From: Anthracocystis setariae
Taxonomy: Eukaryota; Basidiomycota; Ustilaginomycetes; Ustilaginales; Ustilaginaceae
Reading direction: 5' to 3'
Assembly (NCBI GenBank): GCA_928724745.1
Contig: CAKMXJ010000032.1
Coordinates: 1,240,001 to 1,304,000 of the forward strand
Length of the DNA stretch: 64,000 nucleotides
How positions within the stretch are numbered: the first letter of the stretch is position 1; every line of letters begins with the position of its first letter. The notes beneath the pieces are model-generated. The model saw only the letters and a list, made by a program, of their open reading frames with translations. It ran no database searches and was not told the origin of the DNA. Both the position numbers and the translations under genes were made by a program. This document shows, one piece after another, positions 20,494 to 29,302 of the stretch.

Positions 20494-23400
20494 TCAATCC
20501 GAGGTCGGCTCGGGCGCGCCATCGGAGTCCAATCCCGAGTTAGCTCCGCTGTAGACACAGTTAACATGAGCAATGCTCGTGCCCGAGTCGCTGCGCTGAT
20601 GCAGTGAGCCCTCGCTGGAATCGCCTCCGGCAGTGAACATGCCATCGAATCCAGCCGCACCAACCAAACCCTTGTCATCTGATTGCTCAGCTGCAACATG
20701 GGACTGGGTTTGTGCTGCCGAGGTCTCGTAGTCGTGTTGCCCTGATGTGGCATTAGCCGAGGCGGCAGCGTTGGACAAGGCGGCTGCAATCGTCATTTCC
20801 GGAATGCCTCCGTGTTCACCATTGGCGGCATCGCGTTCCAGCGCCAAGCCAAGCGCAGATCCGGGAACGAAACTGGGATCCACCCTTGCGCGTTCCTGAT
20901 ACGCCGCAGCAAGCTTCTCCATGATATCGGCCTTGTCAAAACAGTCTTCATACGAAAGTCCATACTGTCGGAACCCGGCAACAAGGATGTCAATCTCGCT
21001 CCTCTGGAAGCGGATGAGCATGTAGGACGCCTGCTCTAAGCTTTGAAGCGAGTTGGCAGGATCCAACCTCAGGTACTGGTTGCTTCGCAGGATCTCGGTG
21101 AGGCCAGCAACACGGAGCGCACCGTTGAGCGCCTCCTCTTGAATTTCGGCAAGCACTTGCTTGACGCGTTCTGGATCCGGGCCGTCTTCCCGGGGAACAA
21201 ACGGTTGCGGCGCCTTTTTGAGGTTGCCTTGATGGATCGGTGAGGTGACATTAGATCGATCCGTGCCGTAGATGCCCATCTCGTCAACGAGACGCCAGAG
21301 CACCACCCAATTGCAATGGTAATGGATGTCGCTTGTGCAAGCGCTCACAGCTGCGATGTAATCCCAGTGAGGAGGCCAATGCGGTAGCGGCACTCCGACA
21401 TTATCGAGATGATCCGCCCGCCATTGCTTCATCGCCCGCATGATGTCAAGAACTTCGTCGAGAGGAACACCCTCGCCATGACTTTTCGGGATGAAGTATA
21501 GATTTGCCATCTTGCGCATAAAGTAGAGCGCGTCGTGCAGCGACCCAAAGAACTCCAAGTACGAATCCAGGCTGCTGAATGGATGAGCCGCTTCCGTCTT
21601 CCTGTCAGCGTCACCGGCTGGTGGATCACAAGTGTAATCTTGGCGCGAGATGGAGCATCGACGCTGGAAGTACATGCAGGAGAACGAATCGCACATGCAA
21701 GTCATCCACCACGTGAAAAGCGCCTCGCCTCGCAGCGCCGGGTCCTTGATAGCCATAACTGTTTCCTTGCGGTTGATGCCCAAATCCAGCAGATGTTTGA
21801 TGGCGATCGTGTACCAGTGCCCGTTGGTGTACGAGAGGGAACTTCGGTGCTTGGCAATCCCCGGCTTACCGGCGATGTTGAGGTCTCCGTTGTAATAGAT
21901 GGAGTGATGCGACAGCATAGCCTCCATCATGATGCACGACTGCACGTTTTCCAGCGTCGCGACCCTGGCAACATGCGAATACGCCATCACATCCTGCGCT
22001 CGCCACAAGAGATGGTCTGCCAGCCGATTTCTGCCCTGAATTCGAAGCTCCTCGGGCACGGTGAGGATCGGCTGGTCGATGCCGCCTTTGATACCCGTGA
22101 TTTGCTCCGCCTTTTCCATCTCTCCTTTCACAAGCGCCGCTTGAGCTTGTCCGAATGCTTTCTGTAGCTCCAATGCACTTTCGCTGCGATCCTGGGCGAT
22201 CAGCGGGTTTTCGCTGAATTTGGCACCCCACGCTATCACGATAGCGACGAGAACATCGGAAGGCGGGCCACCGACTTCCGCACTTCGTTCGTAATATTGT
22301 TTGCGGAATCTCTGAGGATTGAGCAGTGGCATCCTGACGTGGATCACGGAAAAGTAGGTCTCAATCATGTCATTGACAAAGTCTTCCCTGCGCTGTCGAT
22401 CCAGGAGATGCAACTCGGCATTGGTGGTGGCTGCTGGCTTCGGACCTGCAAGATACTGAGCTGGCAGGATCTTGCGCGTGGTGTAGCCGCCGGAAGAGAT
22501 GGGAGAGCTGCACGGCAGATTCGAATAGTAGTAGGCGACGTGATCGGGTGGCGTGTAGTCTTTGTCTCTCTGGAAGATAGCGTCCAACAAACGATCCTGT
22601 GCCTGCACATCTGCGTCAATGATCTCTGGTGGTTTGGGCACTTGTTTCTTTTCGTCAACCGGAATTACCGAGGTCCTTGCACGCTTGGTAGGTCGCTTTG
22701 AGGACGACGTGGCCCACTGGACGTATAGAGTAGTGCATTCAATGTTCTTAGCCTTACAGTGAATGCACTTGGCTTCGCCAGGGTCTCGATTGCATCGCAC
22801 CTTGCGGCTTCGACACGCATCGCAAGCGCTGTTCTGTTTGCGCGAGGCCATCAGGATGGTGGCACCACTCTTACTTGGCGACGCAGATGCCGACGATAGT
22901 GCGCCAGGCGATTGATACGCCGAGTCGTCATGAACACCATTGGTTGCAGAGTTGCCCGCCGTGTGTGGGGGACTGTGATGGACGAAAAGGTCGCGTGCGC
23001 TGTGACCTAGTTTGGATGAAGTCGATGAGTCCGGGGTTCCTTGCGTTGGACTGCTCTCGTTCATGTGACCTCTGACCGCAACAGAACCTGCTTCCGATGT
23101 CGCAGCGGTGTCTTGTCTGTGCACGGGGCTCTGGGTGTGTTCATCGACATCTACCTGGCTGGTCCCGACACTGGCCGTCGAGCGCACCGGAGTCTGCTCA
23201 TGCCAATTGGAAACTGCCGAGACAGATGCATTGTCACTGCCTTTCTCTTGGTCCTGAGCCATTCTATCAGATGCTACGACGCCGCTTTTGGTCGGGGCAA
23301 GCGCGATGCTGGTGCGGAGTCTTGGCTTCGTCTCAGTTGTACTTGCATCCGCAAAACAGCAAGTCCGGTTCAAGTCACGACCTTTGAAGGAGGGTTCAGG

Positions 23401-23898
23401 CCTGGCAAAGGCACATGCGATGTTGGAGGAGGTCTGCTCAATGCTATCCAACCAGACGGTTTCAACAGCCGGGGCCGTGCTTTGATGAGATTCGAGCCGA
23501 GCTGGTGACGACGACGACAACGACGTTTCTTTGTCAGGGTCCACTTGCGCCTGAGCTGAGCCCGTCAGCTCAGCCACTGCAGGTGGTGGAGAGCCGTGAA
23601 GGTTGAAGGCAGCAAAGTACGGCTGATCTGAGCGTGGACGGGGCTCAGGGAGAACGCGGTTCCGAGAACGAGCGTTGAGCGTATATCGAGAGTGGGGGGA
23701 GGGGGGAGGCGAAATTTGGGGTGAAGAGAGCGGATCCGAGAGATGGCGAGCAACGGAGGCCTTCTTATTGAATTTCCGTCTGCCCCTCGACGGCTCCGAG
23801 AGAATTTCCGTGAGAAAAAGCCACGCGTCCGAGGCGTTCGCTTTCCGTGCTCTTGGTCTGTCTGCAAGTCCATTCCTGCATCGCAGCATCCCCCGCAT
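20494..23898 (-). CDS. Zn2Cys6 fungal transcription factor
   Basis: Nuclear regulator with an N-terminal binuclear zinc cluster (ACDACRSRKVRC, then a Cys in GEAKCIHCKAKNIEC) followed by a basic linker (KRPTKRAR). The cluster is near residue 360 if the first in-frame ATG at 23898 is used, giving 1134 residues. It falls near residue 147 if translation starts at the well-placed ATG at 23262 (922 residues). I prefer the longer form because 212 codons are open without interruption upstream, but that part is disordered and unrecognised. The region starting around YFSVIHVRMPLLNPQRF, with WWMTCMCDSFSCMY further on, is the fungal-specific transcription factor domain. The target pathway cannot be deduced; neighbours are not an obvious metabolic cluster. 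Confidence 0.88.
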   Translation of the reverse strand: MRGMLRCRNGLADRPRARKANASDAWLFLTEILSEPSRGRRKFNKKASVARHLSDPLSSPQISPPPSPHSRYTLNARSRNRVLPEPRPRSDQPYFAAFNLHGSPPPAVAELTGSAQAQVDPDKETSLSSSSPARLESHQSTAPAVETVWLDSIEQTSSNIACAFARPEPSFKGRDLNRTCCFADASTTETKPRLRTSIALAPTKSGVVASDRMAQDQEKGSDNASVSAVSNWHEQTPVRSTASVGTSQVDVDEHTQSPVHRQDTAATSEAGSVAVRGHMNESSPTQGTPDSSTSSKLGHSARDLFVHHSPPHTAGNSATNGVHDDSAYQSPGALSSASASPSKSGATILMASRKQNSACDACRSRKVRCNRDPGEAKCIHCKAKNIECTTLYVQWATSSSKRPTKRARTSVIPVDEKKQVPKPPEIIDADVQAQDRLLDAIFQRDKDYTPPDHVAYYYSNLPCSSPISSGGYTTRKILPAQYLAGPKPAATTNAELHLLDRQRREDFVNDMIETYFSVIHVRMPLLNPQRFRKQYYERSAEVGGPPSDVLVAIVIAWGAKFSENPLIAQDRSESALELQKAFGQAQAALVKGEMEKAEQITGIKGGIDQPILTVPEELRIQGRNRLADHLLWRAQDVMAYSHVARVATLENVQSCIMMEAMLSHHSIYYNGDLNIAGKPGIAKHRSSLSYTNGHWYTIAIKHLLDLGINRKETVMAIKDPALRGEALFTWWMTCMCDSFSCMYFQRRCSISRQDYTCDPPAGDADRKTEAAHPFSSLDSYLEFFGSLHDALYFMRKMANLYFIPKSHGEGVPLDEVLDIMRAMKQWRADHLDNVGVPLPHWPPHWDYIAAVSACTSDIHYHCNWVVLWRLVDEMGIYGTDRSNVTSPIHQGNLKKAPQPFVPREDGPDPERVKQVLAEIQEEALNGALRVAGLTEILRSNQYLRLDPANSLQSLEQASYMLIRFQRSEIDILVAGFRQYGLSYEDCFDKADIMEKLAAAYQERARVDPSFVPGSALGLALERDAANGEHGGIPEMTIAAALSNAAASANATSGQHDYETSAAQTQSHVAAEQSDDKGLVGAAGFDGMFTAGGDSSEGSLHQRSDSGTSIAHVNCVYSGANSGLDSDGAPEPTSD

Positions 23899-24230
23899 TT
23901 GGCCAACCTGCAACCCTTAAACCAACAGCTTCAGCGTGGCGCAGCGGCTACTGCCACTGCACTGCGCACCATACAGTCTATTAAATATACTCAGTGTACG
24001 TTACACGATCCTGTCCTTGTGTCAGACGCAACAGACATGGTACAAATGCAGGTGCCAAACATCCCATCATTCGTGTCGATACGATTCTATTGATGATTGC
24101 AACACATCGTGTGACTATACGAATGCTAGCCGTTTGCCAGCTAATGGCGCGTCAGATTCAGCACCAGTTGATTGAAATTTGGTTGGTCAAGGTAGCGCCG
24201 AACAGCATGATCAATATGCGGTGAGAGCTA
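23899..24230. other. Intergenic, no gene seen
   Basis: A 330-base gap between two minus-strand regulators. It serves as promoter or leader of the zinc-cluster gene and 3' flank of the SET-domain gene. Confidence 0.45.
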
Positions 24231-27200
24231 TTATTTCGTGGCTGCCCAGCCGGTCTCATCCTGCCATCCGTCTTGCGAGCCAGAGGCCTGCTGACGAAGC
24301 TCATCGCTTCGCGCGTTTTCGCTTCTCTGCTCGCTGGTGCCCAGAAAGCCCGAGACGTCCTCCGCAGCCTCACGCTCCAACTGCTCCATGTAGACGCGCT
24401 GCGCCTTCATCACCGGCGTGTCTCGTGCCGCATCGCCGGGTAGAGGCTTGGCCGCCATTTTGATGGCTACCTCCTTGGCATGACCCCGTTTCACGGCCCT
24501 TCGAACGCGCGCCAGAAAAGCGTTGCGTGCCCTTCGTGCGTCCGAAGTGGTCATTCCCAGCGTCACGAGCGAAGACGGAAGATCGGGAATGTAGGTGTTC
24601 TCGGGCGCAGCCGTGCACTGGATGCTCACCTTCTTGAGCGGATGCTGAGTTGGATCCTCGATCACAATGCCGCGCTTGGATGCTCGTCGCACGCGAGCCA
24701 AGAAAGCATTGCGTGCGCGTCGCTCCGAGGCTCGCCGCTCTGCCTCCTCTGCGCTCAACTGCAGCTTATGACGGCCCCGCCGCCCTCGTTTACCAGCAGA
24801 ATTGGTCAAAGCAGGATGAGGCTGCGGTTCTTCATCCTGCTTCTGAAAATCCGATGACATGCTGTCCGAGTCCGATGCCAGGCGCGACGAGGTTTCGTCG
24901 TTGTCGGATTCGAGTGCTGCGGCGGCCGACCATCGTCGCTGCTTGGTGCCTCGAGCAGCCGATGTGGTGCTGCCGAAGGGCTTCCCAGCTCGGGTACCAG
25001 CAAACTTGCTCAGGAGCGGCAACTTGGCAAGGTTCCTAGCAGCAGACACAGCGGAGGAGCCGGTACCAGCTGAAGATGCCACGGCGGCCTGATTTGGAGC
25101 GTCGACCGATGCTGACGTACTTGTTCCTATTGGAATGGACTCTTGACTCGTGGTGGCAGCGGCAGTATTGGCCTCTGAATTTGGCGTGGTCTGGCCCGCA
25201 TTCGCAAGCGGGGATGACGAGGCCGGCTGCTGTATAGGCTGATGTTGAGATGTGCCGCTCTGACTGCGGCGACCTCGTCCTCGCTTGTCCCCTTCCACAT
25301 CTTGCATGATCACGTCGTTCGTGTTAGCAGGAGTTGGAGCAACAGTCTCGCTAAGGCCTTTGTCTGCTGCGCGCTGTCGACGCTTGATGACAACCTTTGT
25401 GGCGAGCTTGGACTGTGCATCTTGTATTTTTCTTGAAGCCCTTGCGCCTGCCGTGGTCAAGATGGATGCCTTTGGTAAAGCTGCGGACGACATGCGGGCT
25501 GCATTCACCATAGGCGTGGCCGCACGGAGACGCGCCTGAGACTTGTGATCCGCCTTCCTTGGCCCTCGTTTGCCTTTGCCTTTGCCTTTACCTTTACCCT
25601 TGCGCTTGTCCGTCCTCCGCGCGTCCACGGACACGTCCTTGGCTGTCTTGTTCGCGGGCTTCTTGCCTCCAAGGATACCGGAGCAGTTGGCCGCTCCGCA
25701 TAGACATGACTCGTGCGGGACCTGCGCGGTGGGAGCTCCAGTGATGTCGCGAGGCTGGAAGGCGGACCACCCATAGTTATAGGTAAGCTCCTCGCCCGCT
25801 GCAATATCGCGAAGAGCAAACAGCCCAATCTCGAACTCTGCCGAGAGGGCCTCATCTGTGCCGCAGATGATGAACTTTTCGATGCGACAGTTGGGATCGC
25901 AAGAATGATTGGCGAAACGCGTAATATTGCCCTTGCGACCACCATCCAGCAACTCTCCGGCGGCGGAATCGTAATCGAGCAAGTAGTAGTTGCCTGTAGT
26001 CTTGTACTCCTCGGTCACTCGCTTTGCGGCTTCGAGCAAATTGATCACCTCGCCGCGGTACTCATCAATAAAGTCATTCGCCTTGATGGGCTCGAGCGTC
26101 TTCAAGCCAAAGCCGCGACGTCCGTAGTACGCGACTGTGGTTTTGATTGTGGGTCGCTTGCCAAGACGAACGTTTGTACAGTTGGCCCCGTTAGGACACG
26201 ACCTTTGGTCACAGATGAACTGCATCATCCGGTTCATACAGTCGTTGCCGCAATTGCTTCCAGGAGTGCAGCTGCAAAGAGGTACTTCACCATGCAGCTT
26301 GGGGCGGGAGACATACTTGTTCTTGCTGATCTGCTGGTAGCGCGGGGGCCTTCGCTTTGCGTTGACACGCTCACGAAGCTCCTCGGCATTCTTGTGAATG
26401 GGATAAGGAAGGCAAAAGTCGCGCTCCTCATCGAGAAGCTTGGCGCCAAAATGGATCGGAGCCGGAAAAACAGTGTTGACTGTGTCCGCTGGAGCGCCAG
26501 ACGAAGTCGAGGGTATGGCATCAGCCTCACCAGCATACAAACCAACAACGTGATACGTTTTGCCATCCTTGTCTTGTTTGGTGCCACGCTTGAGTCGCCT
26601 GCGCTCAGCAGAGCCTGCGGTCGGCGGACGTTGCCTTCCAGACGACACTGTTTGCCTCGAAGCTCTCTGGAAAGGACCAGGCGAATCCATCCAATCGTCG
26701 CTCACGTCACTCAGCTCGCTGTCATCGTCCAGCAAATCGAGATGTTCCTGCATCGTGAGGTTGGAAATCTGTGAAGCCTCTCGCGACATGATTGCTGGCT
26801 CGGTACTTCGAGAAGGTTCCAGGCTAGCAGATTCGGGATTTGAAACGATCGGCTGTTTCCGTGGTCGGCCCCTCTTGCGTGGAGGCCCCTCTGTCGAGGT
26901 CGCAACCGGTGGGGTTGAGTCGACAGCCAGACCAGCCATCGACAAGCTTCGCTTGCGAAGGCGGGTTTCGGCGAATGCGTGGGTAGGATCTGCTGACGAG
27001 CTCGTCGAAGCCGCTGCCGAGTGGCGGGCGCGATTACGGGATCCTTTGGGTCGACCGCGCCCTCGCTTGACAGGCGGGTCCGCTTCCTTGATGGGGTCTT
27101 GGGTAGCTTGGGCATCTGCATGGTCGCTACGCTGCTCCAAGCTTGAAAAGGCGACAGGGGATGCGACAGCGAAAGGCGTGGGAGCCTGTTCCTGCATATC

Positions 27201-28223
27201 CACTGGCTGTACTAGCGAGCGCCTCGGTCGCCCACGCTTTCTTGCCTGGGCATGCTCTGGTTCTGCACTCAGCTTGGAAGGTAGCGACAGACGAGAGCTT
27301 CGCCGTGTTGTCGAAGATGTTGGGGTTTCGGTCGTCTGCGCAGCGATCGATGAAGGCTGCGGGCGGCTTGCATCCATCGCGGACTTCCGAGGTCTTCCGC
27401 GTTTGGCTGGTACCGACACGGGAGAACCTTGCTTCCTTCTCGTAGGACTGGCGAGCAGCTTGGCGTCCAGCTCGTCTCTCCTCTGGAGGGCCTTCTTTAT
27501 ACTCGATCCAGAGGTGACGATGCGGGCTGATCTGCGGGTAGGGGTTGGAGTAGATGAAGCAGAGCGGCTGGTCTCACCTAGGGCCTCTTCCGACGCGCGC
27601 CTAGAGGGAAGTCGAGGCTGGCTTCCATCGAGTGCGTGATGTGCCCGCGCTGTGGTTTGAGGGGTCTCGTCATTGTGTTCTTCCGAGGCACTATCCTCGT
27701 CGTTTGAGCTCAGGGGGGATAAGATGCTGTTGGAACTGAGCGGGCGGTCGCTGTTCGACGATGCAGCGTACGAGCGACGCTGGGTGATTTGGCTGGATCG
27801 GCCATTATTGTATGGGCCGACGACAGAGGTGGATGACGTAGGTGACTCAAACGACATCTGCTCTTCCAGGCTGGTGCCTGGGGTGGAGGCAGTGGGACTG
27901 GAAGCGACTGAATAGATGAGCTGGTCGTGGGAGCTGTCAGACAGGCTAGCATCGTTTTCACTGTCCGATATAGTTATGGCATCGGCGTACGAAGTTCCGC
28001 TGTATGCTGTAGGGTACCGAATGCTTGGACGTGCCGATGTGGAACTCCTATTCGGATTTGTGCGCAATTGAGTTTGGCCCGGTTCGCGAGCTGCTGGTTT
28101 AGAAAGTGAGTTGGTGGCATTGATAGAAGCTGAGGTTCGAAGGCGGGTGCCTGTGGAGCCCGACGCTTGCGGGTTGCTAGATGTCGTCAGACTCGAGCGA
28201 CTACCTCGCGGTGTGACGGCCAT
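24231..28223 (-). CDS. SET-domain histone methyltransferase, Ash1 type, with AT-hooks
   Basis: Predicted histone H3K36 methyltransferase of the Ash1/Set2 group, 1330 residues. The N-terminal 600 residues are disordered and carry at least four AT-hook motifs: KRGRPRKSAM near residue 275, KRGRPRRSLV, KRGRGRPKGSRNR and RKRGRPRKQP. The pre-SET AWS cysteine cluster (CSCTPGSNCGNDCMNRMM, then CDQRSCPNGANCTN) starts near 650. The SET domain spans about 697-820, with YGRRGFGLKT, the AdoMet/catalytic block RFANHSCDPNC and the YNYGW motif, followed by a post-SET cluster (CLCGAANCSGILGG) near 837. All expected catalytic residues are present. The upstream frame reaches a stop before another ATG, so the start at 28223 is well supported. 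The AWS plus AT-hook arrangement favours Ash1 over Set2, which would have an SRI domain. Targets are unknown. Confidence 0.9.
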   Translation of the reverse strand: MAVTPRGSRSSLTTSSNPQASGSTGTRLRTSASINATNSLSKPAAREPGQTQLRTNPNRSSTSARPSIRYPTAYSGTSYADAITISDSENDASLSDSSHDQLIYSVASSPTASTPGTSLEEQMSFESPTSSTSVVGPYNNGRSSQITQRRSYAASSNSDRPLSSNSILSPLSSNDEDSASEEHNDETPQTTARAHHALDGSQPRLPSRRASEEALGETSRSASSTPTPTRRSARIVTSGSSIKKALQRRDELDAKLLASPTRRKQGSPVSVPAKRGRPRKSAMDASRPQPSSIAAQTTETPTSSTTRRSSRLSLPSKLSAEPEHAQARKRGRPRRSLVQPVDMQEQAPTPFAVASPVAFSSLEQRSDHADAQATQDPIKEADPPVKRGRGRPKGSRNRARHSAAASTSSSADPTHAFAETRLRKRSLSMAGLAVDSTPPVATSTEGPPRKRGRPRKQPIVSNPESASLEPSRSTEPAIMSREASQISNLTMQEHLDLLDDDSELSDVSDDWMDSPGPFQRASRQTVSSGRQRPPTAGSAERRRLKRGTKQDKDGKTYHVVGLYAGEADAIPSTSSGAPADTVNTVFPAPIHFGAKLLDEERDFCLPYPIHKNAEELRERVNAKRRPPRYQQISKNKYVSRPKLHGEVPLCSCTPGSNCGNDCMNRMMQFICDQRSCPNGANCTNVRLGKRPTIKTTVAYYGRRGFGLKTLEPIKANDFIDEYRGEVINLLEAAKRVTEEYKTTGNYYLLDYDSAAGELLDGGRKGNITRFANHSCDPNCRIEKFIICGTDEALSAEFEIGLFALRDIAAGEELTYNYGWSAFQPRDITGAPTAQVPHESCLCGAANCSGILGGKKPANKTAKDVSVDARRTDKRKGKGKGKGKGKRGPRKADHKSQARLRAATPMVNAARMSSAALPKASILTTAGARASRKIQDAQSKLATKVVIKRRQRAADKGLSETVAPTPANTNDVIMQDVEGDKRGRGRRSQSGTSQHQPIQQPASSSPLANAGQTTPNSEANTAAATTSQESIPIGTSTSASVDAPNQAAVASSAGTGSSAVSAARNLAKLPLLSKFAGTRAGKPFGSTTSAARGTKQRRWSAAAALESDNDETSSRLASDSDSMSSDFQKQDEEPQPHPALTNSAGKRGRRGRHKLQLSAEEAERRASERRARNAFLARVRRASKRGIVIEDPTQHPLKKVSIQCTAAPENTYIPDLPSSLVTLGMTTSDARRARNAFLARVRRAVKRGHAKEVAIKMAAKPLPGDAARDTPVMKAQRVYMEQLEREAAEDVSGFLGTSEQRSENARSDELRQQASGSQDGWQDETGWAATK

Positions 28224-29302
28224 GGCGTGCTGTTCAAAGGTCTGGAGATAGCCCGGATCAGAGAAAATTGTCGCGTATGATGGATCTGGGGCGCAAGATG
28301 CGATGGGAAACGGAGAGTGGTTGGTTATGCGAGGAACAAGTCTGCCGAATGACACTTCGATGAACACGTCAACGGCGCAATCCCGCAATGATCATGTCGG
28401 ATCGAGATACACGCCAGGTGGAACTTGTCGGTATTGCTTTTGCTTGCAAGAGGCTATCGTGTTTTCGTGGAATCCAATTTGAAATCTTTGGTGATTGGGC
28501 TAGGCTGATGGCAGAAATGGCGAAAAGGCGGAACGGCGAAAAGTTGTACGGGGATGACGATCACCGCAGCGGCGAACCAGAAGGCGTTGACAAAGCAGGA
28601 GTGAATGGATGAATGGATGAAAAGATGAAGATGACGAGGGTGACAAGGAATATGGATCGCAGGTGGTGGGGGGGGGAAGGCAAAGGCGGGGAAAGAATGC
28701 GACGGATAACGATGAGCGTGGCCTCGGAGGCAAAGGGATAGTTTGAGCCTTCCTGACTGGACCAATGATTTAAGGGTTGGTTTCAGTGTCTCGCAAGTCA
28801 AAAAAAAATCCACAGCAACCGCTCGCCTGAGGTTGACAGGCATTTGATTATTGTCGAAATGCACGCACGCACGCACGCACCTACGCTGCACTTAAGCGCA
28901 GGGCCGAGAGCCACACACCCACTACAGTACTGTACAAGTACACGCACAATTCAGCGGGCTATGCGAAGAAGCTAGAAAAGGGTCCTCTTCAGACACCACA
29001 CGCACAACCACACAAAAGCTGAAAGGTTTCGCGTCGGACGCACGGGTTTGCGTGGATTGCTTCGCGATTAGTATTTCAATATATTGCTTTTGAGCAGTCG
29101 ATTTTGGCAAAAATCAAAGTCACCGACCATGATCTCCTGCCAGTGTGTCGTTCCGTTCCTCGATTTTTGCTCTCAAAGTGCAAACAGCATGGCCATCACA
29201 TTCTTTTCGCCATGGATGGGCGATTTCGTCCAAAGTGCATTGACGAATTCAATACAGGGGGACCATACAAAAGTAGAATCGGTTCGGCGGGCACGGCGCA
29301 CT
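28224..29302. other. Intergenic, no gene seen
   Basis: Leader of the SET-domain gene and 3' flank of the Cti6-like gene. It contains a GCAC simple repeat at 28861-28880 and a TACAGTACTGTAC element near 28924. A 145-codon frame on the minus strand is low-complexity and looks like leader sequence. Confidence 0.45.

Noticed and set aside
25713..27639. Two overlapping plus-strand frames of about 355 codons over the SET-domain gene
   Set aside because: They run opposite to an unmistakable AWS-SET-post-SET reading frame and have no recognisable content.
28454..28891. 145-codon minus-strand frame upstream of the SET-domain gene
   Set aside because: Pro/His/Phe-rich low-complexity sequence in a leader region with no family resemblance.
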